Source: Cheiracanthium punctorium (taxonomy: Eukaryota > Arthropoda > Arachnida > Araneae > Cheiracanthiidae). From it: DNA of 64,000 nt. Where the stretch lies: positions 744,001-808,000 of the forward strand of contig JAWZYV010013530.1 of assembly GCA_038373885.1 (NCBI GenBank). The letters run 5' to 3'. The notes under the pieces are model-generated. The model saw only the letters and a program-made list of their open reading frames with translations. It searched no databases and was not told the DNA's origin. Shown in pieces: positions 1-11,830 of the stretch. The position numbers and the translations under genes were made by a program. The first letter of the stretch is position 1. The number at the start of each line of letters is the position of its first letter.

Positions 1-1815
1 AGGTCCATTTTTGTGGAATTGTATACTACCCAAATCAACAAATTGACAAACAGAATTTCATTTTTATTTATAAGATAACCTACGCTTGTTTTTAAAAATA
101 CCCTCTCATTAAATTGCGCCAAGCTCTAGAATCATAGAAAATCTGACACACTTTCAGATTTTTAAATACGCACTAAAGTGCTATATATAAAAAGAGTTAT
201 AATCCATGGGTCTTCCCTATTTTCGTTCCTTCTTTCATTAAGTTGGAAAGTGTATCATTATTCATGAGTGTGATTAAACAAAATTAAAATTGATATTTCT
301 AACATCCTTTTTCTGGATGTAATACATTAGATGCAGAAAAGCTGCTCAGAAAAATGCACAATTCCAACTGAATGAAAATTTCAAAAACTTATACGCAGGT
401 GTATTCATAACCCAAATAGCAGACGATTAAATTGCGATAAATGGCGCCAAGCGTTAGAATCCTCCTCAAAATCGCGAGAATGCTGAAGATAGATGGCTTG
501 AAATCCCTTAATAACTGCATTATTTTCGCACGGATCATTAAAATTTAACGCTGTATTCTAATAAAACCTTTGCACTTGTTTTCAAAAATCCGTTTCCTTA
601 AGCTCTCAGTAAATTGCGCCAAGCTGGAAACTGTGCAAACCGCTAGAACTCACTTTCTCGGCATTTGAGCCATTTTATTTTTTCGCCAAACTAAAAAATT
701 TTAACATATTAGTCTCTGAAATCTTCAAATCTTATTGTTTTGCGTATAAAACATTTCATTCCTGCTCCGATTTCCCATGCACACGATATTATAATTAAAA
801 AAAAAATATAACCTTACGAATATAAACTAACAAAAAAATCATTATTTTTCTTTTATTTTTACTTTGAGAATTTAAAACATCTTATTCGGCAAAATCGCCA
901 CACATGGCAACCACGATCCTTATTTCACACTTTTTTCACTACAGGGGTTACAATTACGGAAAGCTTTTTGCGTGGAGAACATAAAAAATCTCTTAAATTC
1001 CGGGAACGGGTGGACTTTCAAAGTTTTAAAGTGGAATATGATTTATTCTATATTATTTTACATATCTGTGCAAAATTTCAGGCTGATAGGTCCATTTTTG
1101 TGGATTTGTATACAACTCAAATCCACAAACAAACAGAATTTCATTTTTATTTATAAGATATCGGACGGAAAGAAATGCAAGCAATTTTTTTAAAAATTTC
1201 TCTTTTCGTTTATATTATCATGTTTTCCCTTCCTTCGGCTTGCAAAACTTTTATAATTTTTTTCCTCCCCATCATTTTATCTTGCAGTTGGGTTCCTATT
1301 CTAAAATTATCTTCGCCTGTTAAATGTCTTTTCATTTTTAAAAAAATCCACACTGGATATACATTAGGGGGACTATGGTTTAATTTTTCTGTAAACAGGG
1401 CGACCATAACGACTGTAGTACTATCGCTAAAAATTATTGTGGAAAAGTACAAACGGATAGTCGTCAACAAATTAACTGTTCAGTAATTTAAAATATAAAC
1501 AAAAATTAAGACGTCTATTAACCAACTGAGATACTATAATGAAATCTAAAAATGCACACACGGTAATGTTATTGGAAATATTAGGCAAATAATTATAATT
1601 ATCGTTAATATAATCTTGTTTTCATTAATATAAAAATTACACATATTTTAGAGACTTGAAAATGACGTTAAAGTAAATAGTAGAGATTTAATAAAGACTA
1701 AAAGTGTTCTGTTTATAATTTTTCAAGGGTTATCTTACAACCAACTGAACCGATAAGTAATTCTAATTTGTGTTAATATATCCCGCAGTAATTTCAACAG
1801 AGGAGATTACTTGAA

Positions 1816-1868
<53 letters not shown>

Positions 1869-2500
1869 TTTTGTCTCATGCAGATATGATTTTACTAAAA
1901 TATTCGCTACTTCTCGTATGAAGAGCGGGTGCGCAGCTATTTTAAAACAAACGGTTGTCCATTTCATGTAGTGTCTGAGGTATTTAATGCTACAACTTGA
2001 ACAGTATGATGTAGAACTACAGTATGATGTAGAAATAACACATTTTGAAAGTCGGGAGTTCTCTGCAAACCGCTAAGCTCTTCACTTTTCTGATCGCGAA
2101 TGACACTGACGTAGTTTTTTGAGTCATTATATTGCAATGATGCCAGGTTAATACTCATGACGCAAACTTTACATCAAGAGTCAAATAATTTTGCTTTTAT
2201 TTTAGATTCCACATCACTGGAATTAATTGAAATTACTCATGTTAGGAAAATTTTCGTTTACTACAGTGCGAAGAACGGGCACGCAGCTAGTAAATAAAAA
2301 TAAATACTATATTTTCGGTGTGACATTATATATACGGATTAAATCTCAATTTCTTTTACTTCAAATGCCGATATATGCTGATATAGTTATTAATATATCT
2401 ACTAATGTGGCTATATGTAAGTGATTGTTATTATTAATATTAATTTTCAATAAAATCCCAATAATAAGTTAGTATAAAATGGTAACGAAATCGCAGTCCT
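1..2500. repeat. Degenerate AT-rich repeat region, no gene
   Basis: No credible coding sequence is seen. A ~76-bp segment at 1-76 recurs almost unchanged at 1088-1165, so the stretch holds dispersed or tandem repeat copies about 1.09 kb apart. A short motif, AAATTGCGCCAAGC or close to it, recurs near 112, 430-450 and 610. A 46-base run of A lies at 1819-1864. The short ORFs here have no recognisable content. Seen directly; the class of repeat is not known to me. Confidence 0.55.
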
Positions 2501-2507
2501 TAATTTT

Positions 2508-2611
2508 GCGAGACTCGCGAGACGTCTCGCGTCTCGCGCGAGACGAGACAGCAATTTCTTTGCGAGACGAGACGAGACAGCCCCTATTCTGGTCTCGCAC
2601 GTCTCGCGTCC
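2508..2611. repeat. GAGAC/GTCTC palindromic simple repeat
   Basis: About 100 bp built from GAGAC and its reverse complement GTCTC, including the self-complementary string GTCTCGCGCGAGAC. The block is far more GC-rich than its surroundings. Both orientations are mixed, so single strands could fold. No gene function is evident. Confidence 0.7.
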
Positions 2612-2750
2612 ATCCCTAACTCCAAAACATATGTAACATGTAACATACATTTTTTTGTATAACATTTTGACATTTTAAATATGGCTCTCAGAAATACTTT
2701 AAACAAAATTAGACGATGCCATTGGGCAACACGAGAACCTGCTTTCCGGA

Positions 2751-3691
2751 TTACTCCGCCTGCCTGCTTAATCCGTCGGCATTCCCATTATTTTTCCCCG
2801 CCTTATGCACGACGTTAAATTGATATTGCGGTAAGTATAACGCCCATCTCATAAGGCGACTGTTTGTCCCCATCATGCGCTTCAAATAGGTAAGAGGGTT
2901 ATGGTCGGTCTCAATGGTAAATTTTTGCCCGTCCAAATAGTAGTGCAATTTTTTTAGCCCGTACACAATCGCAGCTAACTCCCGTTCTATTGTACTATAA
3001 TTTCTTTCGACACTTGAAAATTTTTTGCTTAAGAACCAAACAGGGTGTTCCTCCCCCTCTTTTTTCTGCGAAAGGATGATTCCCGCCCCCGTTGTGCTAG
3101 CATCCGTCTGGCTTTTAGTTCCTGAAACACCGTTTCGCGCTGGTCTGACCACACGATGCTCTCTTTTCTCTGCTTTTCTGCTAAAGCATTCGTTAACGGG
3201 ACTGCTATTACACTATAGTTTGGAACGTACCGAGAATAGTATCCGCACAGTCCTGGGAAAGCCCTGATTTGTGTTTTGTTCGTCGAAGTGGTAAATTCCT
3301 GTATTGCTTTTATTTTTATTTCACTGGGCGACCGCTTTTCCGACCCCACATTGTGTCCTAAGACTTTTACATGATCCTGGGCAAATCTACATTTGCCAGG
3401 TTTTACCGTAAGCCCCGCGTCTCCCAATTTCTGCAACACATTTCCTACATCCCGCAAATGATCTTCCCACGTTTTTGAGTGCGTAGCTATGTCATCAATG
3501 TAGGGTTCTGCAAATTTCTCCATCCCATTTAACACAATTGACATTAATTTGCAAAAAGTGTGTGGGGCATTTACTAAACCAAACATTAATTTTTTTGGCC
3601 TATACATACCGAAAGGAGTAACGAAGGTTGCATACCTTTGGGCTCGTTCAGTTAAGGGTATCTGAAAATATCCTTTTGTTAAGTCCATCAC
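2751..3691 (-). pseudogene. Gypsy RT palm/thumb and RNase H
   Basis: Frame 3691-3029 holds the RT palm: MDLTKGYFQIPL, FVTPFGMYRPKKLMFGL and the catalytic box EPYIDDI, followed by the thumb-like KPGKCRFAQ and VLGHNVG. Frame 3152-2751 holds RNase H: TDASTTGAG, ERELAAIVYGLKKLHYYL, TDHNPL and a terminal NADGLSR. The two frames overlap by a shift near 3150. The order RT then RH is normal; what is unusual is that integrase lies before both. The RNase H Asp and Glu positions look intact, so this end decayed less than the protease and integrase. Confidence 0.9.
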
Positions 3692-3737
3692 CGTAATGAA
3701 AGGAGCGGCGCTTACTTTCTCTACTACTTCTTCGGTA

Positions 3738-5170
3738 CTACTTCGGTAGAGGGAAATACTTGGTTCGCGTAATGGCGTTTAAGCGCAGGTAATCGACACA
3801 AGGACGAGGGTCTTTTCCCGGGACCTCCACCAAGATCATTGGCGAACAATAATTAGATTGCCCAATTTCTATGATTCCAAGGTTTAGGAGTCGGTTAATT
3901 TCCTCCCGTAAAATCTCAATTTGCCGGGGAGACATCCTATAGGGTTTTGACCTTATAGGCTCAGTGCTGGTCAACTCTATGTCCATAGTGACCAAAGAAG
4001 TAGTCGCAGGGTCTGTCGAAAATACTTTATGATGTTCCTGCAGTAACCTCCCCAGTTGCTCGATCTGAGTCTCGGTCAGTCTATTCTCCAAATTATTCGT
4101 CTTAATGGTCTCCTGCATGTCAAACTGCGTAGCATCCGCCATAGGGTAGGGGATTTGCGCTTCTTGCTCGATTTCTTCCTCCCCCTCCTCTATCACTAAA
4201 TTTGCACACTCCGGTCGTTTATGATACAACTTCATGAGATTTACATGGTATATCATGGATTTATCTCTTCGTTCAGGCAGATCGACGGAATAATTGGTTT
4301 CCGAGATTTTACTTGTGACTACTCCCGGTCCCAACCAACTGACAGCCATTTTGTGTGGTTTGGAAGTGGCTAGCACTAAAACTTTGACTCCTACTTTGAA
4401 AGTTCTCATCACTGCGTTCTCGTCATACCAAGTTTTCCTTTTTTCTTGATTTTCCTTACTAATCTCTCCTGCCAATTCTCTCCATTTTTTTAACCTATTT
4501 ACCAGGTCAAGGACATATTCTAAGACATTTGGGTCCGAATTTTCCGGTTGCAACCAATTTTCATACACCAACGTTTGTGGGGTTCTTAAATTTTTTCCAT
4601 GCACCAGCTCAGCCGGACTAAAACCAATGCTTTCGTGCGTAACCGTTCTGAGTGCAAAAAGCGCGGCAGGGACATGATCCTCCCAGTCTCCCCCTTTCTC
4701 TAAACACAAGACTTTGAGCACTCTTTTAATGGAAGAATGAAACCTTTTCACAGGATTCGATTGTGGGTGGCAGACCGAACTATAATAAACTTTTATCCCA
4801 AAACTTTCAAAAAACTCCGAAGTCAAAATGCTTCTGAAAGATTTTTCCAAGTCACTCTGAATTTCCTTCGGAAAACCCATTCGCGAAATATAATCAACAA
4901 AGCATTTATGACACTACCCGAGGTGATATCTTTGAACGCAACTACATCTGGATACTTACTAGCCATACAAATCGCAGTGACCAGAAATTTGTTTTGATTT
5001 GCACTAATAAGCAAAGGGCCCACAGCATCAATATTTATTTTTGAAAACACCTCGCTAATGATCGGAACCAACCGCATCGGAGCCTTTTTCTTATCTCCCT
5101 TCTTCCCCACCTTTTGACATGGATCGCAGGATCTCACGAATCCTCTATTTCCACATAACAGTTCGGCCAA
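3738..5170 (-). pseudogene. Gypsy integrase core and C-terminus joined to RT N-terminus
   Basis: Frames 5170-4823 and 4880-3738 overlap and carry the integrase core in pieces. The Cys pair CDPC and the first acidic region (NIDAVGPL) are in the former; the second Asp (IQSDLEKSF) and HPQSNPVKRFH are in the latter. In the HPQSN motif the third catalytic acid, normally Glu before RFH, is Lys. A GPY/F-type C-terminal stretch (WLGPGVV) follows at about residues 182-188. Without a break the same frame continues into the RT fingers (KPYRMSPRQIE, PCVDYLRLN, about residues 315-370). A frameshift near 3720, beside a short local duplication, cuts RT. Catalysis would be lost. Confidence 0.85.
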
Positions 5171-6390
5171 AAAAAATGACTTAACAATCTGTGCTTAGTC
5201 TTCGTAACTCCAAGGTGAGCGCTAAAGTCCTCGTGACACGATTTTAGAATTTGTTCTCTATACCTTTTCGGAACACAGATCTGAAGTTTATTAATCCCCT
5301 TTTTTGACACCGAATTTCTAACCAGTTTCCCATTCTGAATCCCAAATTCTTTATCCGTTCCGGATTTCGCTTTATTCCAACACTCTCTAAGCGTCTCACA
5401 ACTTTCTTGTTCAACCCCAAATTTTTCTGCGTCAATTTCAAACAATAGTTCTTTTACCTCCTTTTTCTCCACGGAGGAAGGGAAACCAAGATTTTCGTTT
5501 TCTTCGTGAAAAGAAATGTCTCCCTTATCCGAAGTGGGGAGCGAATCATCCGTTTCCCCACGGGATACATTATCTCCTAACGCCGTTTCTGCCTTCTCCC
5601 TTCCTGCCTCTTGTGCGTGAGCGGATTTTAATTGTTGTCTAGTAATCACTGAGTTAACAAGTGATGGATTTTTCCTGGCTTCTTCAATTAATTTTGCCGT
5701 TCTATTTCCCAGTAAATAAAACCCTTGATCTAGCTCATCAGGTTTCACCGCCACCTTAGTAATTACCTGACCAAAATCACCTTCCAAGACTACTTTCGCT
5801 AGAGGTAGACATTTGCATTCATTGTCCAAAGGTTGTCTAACCCGCGTGACTTCTCTCGTGAAACTTTCGAGAGGAATCCAACTTTTGGCGCATATATCAA
5901 TGCTGCTCCCGCTATAACTTAAGCAATTTCTCAACTCCCCGTTTACACGAATTTTGCTCAAAAAGAGTTCGAAACTGTCATTTAATCCCGTTTCTGAAAA
6001 CAAATTATGCACGCCTTCGGCTTTTAATTTCTTATATTCCACACAAGCATTTTTCATATGACCTGCCTGATTGCAAAAATAACACACTATTTGTTTTCTT
6101 TTTTCAAATTCTCTGCTAGATTCCTTCTTAACAGTGTTTTCCGTTTCTTCCTTCCTTCCCACCTTTTCCTCTTTTTTCGTTTGGAATTTGGAATTTCCTG
6201 AATCTACTTTGCGAAACTCGCGTTTCCCGCTACTTCTTATAAATTCACTTCGACGAAACGTTCTCCTGACGCTTTCGAAATCGTCTAAATTTTCCGCCAA
6301 CTGCGAAGCTTCTTTAAAATTTTCCCAGCTATCGAGATAATGCTCTTTAGCCTCACAGGGGGCGCGTTTTTTGAGTTGCTCAGTGAGCAT
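5134..6390 (-). pseudogene. Gypsy gag C-terminus, protease-like and integrase zinc-binding segment
   Basis: A 418-aa open frame. A CX2CX4HX4C knuckle (CYFCNQAGHMKNAC) at about residues 101-114 marks nucleocapsid. About 40 residues later NCLSYSGSSIDIC occupies the place of the retropepsin active site, but the catalytic Asp codon is TAT (Tyr) at 5914-5916, so the protease would be inactive. The last 50 residues hold a conserved integrase-type zinc-binding region with HEDFSAHLG and FFWP. The frame ends just before the Cys pair of that finger, which continues in the next frame (CDPC in 5170-4823). The - strand neighbours complete the pol order. Confidence 0.75.
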
Positions 6391-6523
6391 TAACTCTTTA
6401 AGAGAATTAAAATCCTTGATTTCGACTGACTGCAGCTAACTTTCTAAGTACCCCCTAAGTTTGTACCCCCTAAGTCAGACCATAAAGTTCCTGATTTCCT
6501 ATTGTGCTCCTCAAATTTTAATC

Positions 6524-7155
6524 TCAAGCCGCGACACTTAGTCTGAACCGCTTTAGCAGAGTCTTTTTTATATGCGAGTAATCATCACTAAGCTCTACTG
6601 GCTCTTTCACTATAATTTCTGCTACTTCCGGTGGGAGTAATGGGATTAATTGGGACACCCAACAATTTTTGTCTACTTGCTCTTTTTCAGCTTGCCGTTC
6701 GAAAATCATAAAAAACAAAGCTATATCGAGAATTTTTGGATCGAATTTCGGGACAAGATCCTTTAACCTAACCCGCCTATAAATTTTCCCTATCGCTAGA
6801 TTGCTATTCTCTCCATTTCTACTGTTTCCGCACTGTTAGTGATTCTTAATTTTTCAAATTCAAATTCTCACTCTGCCTTTTTATCTAAACGCTCTTGTTC
6901 TGTAATTTTATCTAGACGCCCTTGTACTGCAATCCTATCTAGACGCTCTTGTTCTGCAATTTTATCTAGACGCTCTTGTTCATTTTCCTCCAAAATCCTT
7001 TCCAAAAATAATTTAGCTGTTTCCTCATCATACCCATCCGATTTTTCTATTCTATCAATAATAGACCTAATCACTTCTTTTCCTCCCACTTGAATCTCAA
7101 ATTCTTCCGCGAGTTGCACCAACACGCACCTTTTTTGTCTCCTTAGGAAAGCCAT
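6524..7155 (-). pseudogene. Gypsy gag N-terminal region
   Basis: Two open stretches (7155-6868, 95 aa, and 6718-6524, 64 aa) in different frames. The first carries an acidic-basic heptad-like repeat of about nine residues around EQERLDKI (about residues 57-93), probably coiled coil. The second looks like a capsid-type helix region (LLPPEVAEIIV). Assignment to gag rests mainly on position upstream of the zinc knuckle; capsid proteins diverge quickly. The break between the two pieces and the stop at 6868 indicate decay. Confidence 0.55.
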
Positions 7156-7751
7156 ACTTAAATACTCAATTTAAAATAAAGCACTTTTCCTAACCGCAAA
7201 ATACAATAATAACAGTGATGATAATATACTTTTCTTTTGACCCTCCAAAAGACACCATATACATTTACACACAGCTTAAAACACAATTTCAGCTAATTCT
7301 TGGAATTATGAAATGAGTGTATAACCTTATTCCAGATTTTTAACATCCACTGTTAAAGACATTTTTGAGCATACCAGGCCCTTCGACCTATTTTAAAAGT
7401 ATATACATTTAAAAAAAAATACTGAATTTCCAAAATTTTACAACTTAACAATATTCTACTTAGCACTGTAAAAAGTCATTTAAATTTTTGAACTATTATA
7501 AAATGATCATATAAAACAAATTTTTTTTCAATTCTCCACTTAATTTAAATCTTTTAATTTAAGCAATTGAACATTTGTTTGTATTATCAACTCCACTATC
7601 CACTTCTTTATAACATTCAGTACTTATTTACTTAATTTTTAAAAATGAATTTTCAGACTTTCTCTACTTAAAATATTTTTACAAATCACAAAAAAAAACC
7701 CCTCAGACATTTGTCTCTCGACTTTGCAATAAAATATTGTATGGGGCTTAC

Positions 7752-8769
7752 CAGTGGCAGCTCGTGGGATACAGCAAGTACAGCCGGGCTGCACTCGAAA
7801 TTATCAGCACATACTTTAAAATAATTTATTCTACTAATTTTCCTAAATTCAGATTAGAATTGTGGAATTCCTACGGTAAATTAAAAAAATCTCCGAAAAA
7901 AACCAAACAAAAAAAAAACGTATTGTGGCCGGATCGCTCATTCAGAAAAAAAGCACTTTAATCTTCCCGCAATTCAATTGGGAAAATCTTTGGTTCAGCC
8001 CAGAACGCTGGAAAGAAAATTGGCAGCACCGTTGCCATGACAACGACTACGTCAGCAGCCTCTCCGGCATAGGGAGTATGCAGCTGATACAGCCGATGGA
8101 AGATTTTCTAACGGCGGCTGAACTTGAGAACTCGACTAACTGATTCGCTCGGACGAGAAGTGAGGGAGGGGGTAAGGAGAATATATGTCTGGAAAACTCT
8201 GGACTTTATATTGCTGAATTTGTCAAGAAGGTAAGATTGAATAGACGCTTATGAATGGACAATTACCCATCAAAGCAGTATTGTTTTTCAGTAAGCAAGA
8301 ACTGGCATTTAGAGGACATGGCGAGCGAGAAAATTCTTTAAACATGGGAAATTTTAAAGAGCTTTTAAAATTATTGATATCTGAATTAAAACAACGCCTT
8401 ATTATGGGGACATCACTGACCGATTCGCATGTTTAAAAGAAAGGAGGATTGATTTGACTTATAAAAAATAAGTAAGTTTTCTTTTTTTTTTTTTCTTCCC
8501 AAGTTATCGTTACAAAAGAAAATTCTAAGGAAACTTCGAATCAGACAATTTTGAGGATAAGAGCGGCCGGTTGAAATTTATGTTCATTTTATGGAAGTAA
8601 AATAGGATCTCTGACATTTTTTATGTAATTTTTTTTTCCTCGGTGAGGGCTTAATCCGACAGCTTTCGAATTCAGTAACAAAGATTTTCCAATCCTCTCC
8701 GGAGGAAAGGGGGGGGGGGGCTCATATGCTTCCGACTGCACTAACATTTTTGACCACGGGCCGCCACTG
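7752..8769. mobile_element. hAT-type non-autonomous element, 1018 bp
   Basis: Ends are CAGTGGCAGCTCGTGG and, reverse-complemented, CAGTGGCGGCCCGTGG (14 of 16 match). Both sides carry the same 8-bp target duplication GGGCTTAC (7744-7751 and 8770-8777). An 8-bp duplication and CAGTGG ends fit the hAT superfamily. No transposase is seen inside; the longest open frames are about 60-75 aa and unrecognised. It is inserted in the leader of the gypsy element. Confidence 0.88.
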
Positions 8770-8777
8770 GGGCTTAC

Positions 8778-9600
8778 CCGTACTGAAGATGACGCAATGT
8801 CCTCCTCCGTAGACTTCTGTTGTTATCAGGACCTTTAGGACTATCTCTCCCGACCGTCCGTCAGATTTTCTGGGACCAAGGCGCCTTTCTGTTTCTCAGC
8901 AGAACTCAGATTTACATCCCTCAGATTTCAAGCAAGCCGACGAATCCAGGCATCGATGCATTCCACGCAAGTCGACGAATTCCAGGCAAGTCGAGGCAAC
9001 ACTTGATCACACTCCACAGAAAGTCAAATTCACAGTCTTTTTCGTTGAAGCCGTCGCTGGCTCGGGTCCGTGCTTTAATTTTTCTAAAGCAACATCTCCA
9101 GTAGCTGCCACCAGTTTGGCTGTGGCGTCGTCACTCAGCCACATCCATCATTTCACCCAACCACGTGGTTCCGGAAATCTTACACTTCTCAGTCGTGATT
9201 ATCACAAATGAAACAAGTCCATGATCTCTTTCTTAAATAATATATTTAAACTATTTACAGTGTTGAAACTATGTACAAACGTTTTCTAATTACAGAAAGG
9301 AATTTGGTGGGAAACAGCCTTTCCCTGGCCTTTAGCATTTCAGTCCCCGCTCGACTCGGGAGCGAACTTCCTCCTCAGACGATGACCAACCTCTTCGCTG
9401 TCCAAAAATCATCTCGTTCTCTCGTGGGGTTCCTCCTTACCAGGTGCGCCGCTCTCTGACGTCAGCCTGGTCGCACCTGCTTGAGGGGCGTGACAGCCGA
9501 TCCGTCTCCGAACATTCCAGGCCTCGCACAAAGCATGCCGCTAAGTGTTTTTTTCTCCCCCAGTGAGCAGGAGAGCTGGCTTTGCTACAATGTATTGACT
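8778..9600 (-). mobile_element. Probable leader and LTR end of the gypsy element
   Basis: This stretch continues the gypsy leader when the inserted hAT element is removed. It is more GC-rich than the flanks. On the - strand a string beginning TGGTGGCAGC (about 9100-9111) could be a primer-binding site, and the ~480 bp beyond it could be a 5' LTR containing TGACGTCA near 9458. No second LTR copy was found to confirm this, so the boundaries are inference. Confidence 0.35.
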
Positions 9601-9749
9601 GCAACATAGAAGTTGACATAACATGTATAAAGAAGAACGCAAAAATGATTTGCAACAAAAAAGCAACTTCGCTGTGAAAAGCCCATTCGACGAAAAAATA
9701 TGACAGTTTTATGCGGTAAAATGTAATAGAAACATAACAAAAAAGAGTT

Positions 9750-10969
9750 TTAATAAGGGATATGCCCACCTCTAGCTCGAATGCATTGGAGGCATCGACT
9801 TTCCATGCTGTCAATTATGTTGTCGGTTACCAGTAGCGGATCCAGGGGAGGGGCTAGGGGGCTTCAGTCCCCCCCAAAAGAGATTGCTCAAGGGTAACAT
9901 TCTGCTTTATTATACACTTTGAATAGCTAAAATGATCATATTTTATTACTTAGCCCCTCCCAAAAGCTTAATACATTGGTTTAGACTAAAATTTTGACTT
10001 AAATTACATTTTAATTGGGTGAAATAAGCTTTTTAAAAAATTTAGCCCCTCCCAAAAAAAATTTCTGGATCCGCCACTGTCGGTTACTGAAATGGGAAGC
10101 AAAGACTGGTCACGGAGTAAACTTTGTTCCATCTCTCCTAAAAACTTAGGAAGTGGACTTAAAGCACCAACCTGTGTACCAAGGTAGTCCCCAAAGATGC
10201 TCTATCTGATTCAAATCTGGAGATTGCGCAGGCCATTCCATTTGCTCTAAACCAAGGTCCTCAAGATATTCCTGAACAACTACAGCTCGGTGAGGTCGTG
10301 CATTATCATGCATCAGAATGAAATCATTGCCAATTGCACCGGCATATGAGCGGGCATATGGATAAAGGTTCTCATCCCGATATCTCGCACCAGTCAGAGT
10401 TCCTCCCTGGAACACATGCAGGTCAATGTGACGACCGAGTGAGATCCCTGCTCAAACCATTATTCCAGCAGCTCGGTAACTGTGTCTTTCAACAGAGTTG
10501 GTTTGAAGGTATCTGGCGCTTTGTTCCCTCCAGATCAGCAGACCTCCTGAATTCCTATCCAATGTGAACACCATCGCTGTCTTGTTCAGGAAACGTGCTC
10601 TCTTGCCCGAAATAAGCGGGCACTTCTCTGTCGTCCGTTGAAGGGGACAAGCACAACTGGTCGCTTTGAGCCTTCGCACCGTACTAGCGGATATTCTTCT
10701 CCCTAATGCTACAGAGTGGCCTGCAATACTTGCGGCACAAAATTCTTCTTATCCTTCGGGACAAAAGAGCTATAGAACGATCTTCTACGGGTGTTGTATC
10801 TCGTGGTCGCCTGGAAAATGTCTTCTGGACAAAGAAGCTTCGGCCTCCAGAGACAGTGGACCATACTGCGAGACATATTAAGATGCCCAACAGCACCAGC
10901 TGGTGACTTTCCCATTTCCATCCATCCGACCAGGCCCTTACTGCCTATTGTCAACGAATCTCCAAGCAA
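9750..10969 (-). pseudogene. Tc1-like transposase, decayed and interrupted
   Basis: The N-terminal helix-turn-helix region is readable near 10920-10860 (GWMEMGKSPAGAVGHLNMSR). The catalytic core follows: HDNARPHRAVVVQEYL and WPAQSPDLNQIEHLWG give the second Asp and the Glu of a DD34E Tc1 enzyme. A TGA replaces Trp at 10449-10451, and frames shift among 10969-10709, 10896-10684, 10679-10452 and 10415-10146. The C-terminus (SMESRCLQCIRARGGHIPY, stop 9750-9752) is displaced by a 249-bp element. The whole was a typical Tc1 enzyme acting on TA sites; it is inactive here. Terminal inverted repeats were not located. Confidence 0.9.
9831..10079. mobile_element. hAT-type MITE, 249 bp, inside Tc1
   Basis: Ends are CAGTAGCGGATCCAG and, reverse-complemented, CAGTGGCGGATCCAG. 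The 8-bp target duplication TCGGTTAC is perfect (9823-9830 and 10080-10087). It is inserted into the C-terminal codons of the Tc1 transposase and was therefore the later event. It has no coding capacity and contains two copies of a TAGCCCCTCCC string. Confidence 0.92.
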
Positions 10970-11249
10970 AAGTTGTAAATTAACAAAAGTTAAAAGCGTA
11001 ATTACGGAAGCCTGATATTTGACTGTTCTTTTCTATATAAAAAAGTGGTAATTATCGTTTTTACATAAATTTGTATAAAGTTCATTTTTATCACTTATAT
11101 AAACTATAAATTTTATTTTTAGTGTCATTTTTACTTTCCGAACATGTACCATGTAAGGAAAGTATTATAATCATGAAAAAATTCGACTTCGAGATTTTTG
11201 TGTATTTACACGTTTTGAGTCTTCTGAATTCATTTTGCTATTTTTACGA

Positions 11250-11830
11250 GATGTTTGTATGTATGAACTCGATAGCTCCTAAACGGTGCATTCGATTGAA
11301 AACAAATGTGGTATATGTGTTATAAGTCCCCCATCGCAAGATCGATATTGATTTTAGTGTGCATATAACTCATAGTTTTTTAAAGGCCACGACAAAAATT
11401 TATTTTACATTATGGCCAATATGGACGACAATTCTTGAAAGTGCGCTAGCGTCTAAATGGTGCATTCGATTGAGCACAAATTGGACAAGTCTATAAAAGG
11501 ACAAGGTCACATGATCTGCATAGATTTTGATGTTAATAGTTTGTTCACTGGGTTGCAAAAAATAATTCTTATTTATTACGGCCTATGGACCCAAATCATT
11601 TAAAATAAGCTAGTGTCTGAATAATGCATTCGAAGAAGTTCAAATTGGATATGCACATTATAGGTCGCCGTCACACAACATGGTGTGTATAGGACTTATA
11701 GTTTTTTGACAGGGCAATAAATGAGTTTTCTTTCACACTATAGCCTATGGACGTAAATTCTACAAAGTGCTGTAGTGTCTACAGGGTGCATTCAATTGAG
11801 CTAAAATTAGGTATGTACACTGGGGCGGAG
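11250..11830. repeat. Degenerate ~165-bp tandem repeat, left block
   Basis: The landmark GTGCATTCGATTG or close variants occurs at about 11286, 11460, 11624 and 11786, a spacing of 174, 164 and 162 bp. Between landmarks the same phrases recur (CTAGTGTCT, ATAGGTC, ATTACGGCCTATGGAC). It continues on the far side of the large palindrome at 16340-17110. Confidence 0.75.

Larger units (their letters stand above)
2751..7155 (-). mobile_element. Ty3/gypsy retrotransposon body, broken, integrase before RT
   Basis: Reading down the - strand the order is gag-like (7155-6524), CCHC zinc knuckle (about 6087-6045), aspartic protease-like segment (about 5950-5850), integrase zinc-binding and core regions (about 5260-4600), integrase C-terminal GPY-type motif (about 4350-4250), reverse transcriptase (about 4000-3300) and RNase H (3152-2751). 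Integrase and RT occur in one continuous frame (4880-3738), so the order is not an artefact of two adjacent fragments. The usual Ty3/gypsy order is RT-RH-IN; this reversed order is known from the Gmr1-like clade. Several frameshifts and stops separate the parts, and key residues are lost in protease and integrase. No 3' LTR was found below 2751. Confidence 0.85.

Noticed and set aside
1819..1864. A-run as the tail of a processed pseudogene
   Set aside because: No coding or repeat body with a target duplication was found upstream; another A-run at 53203-53238 lies inside a DNA transposon.
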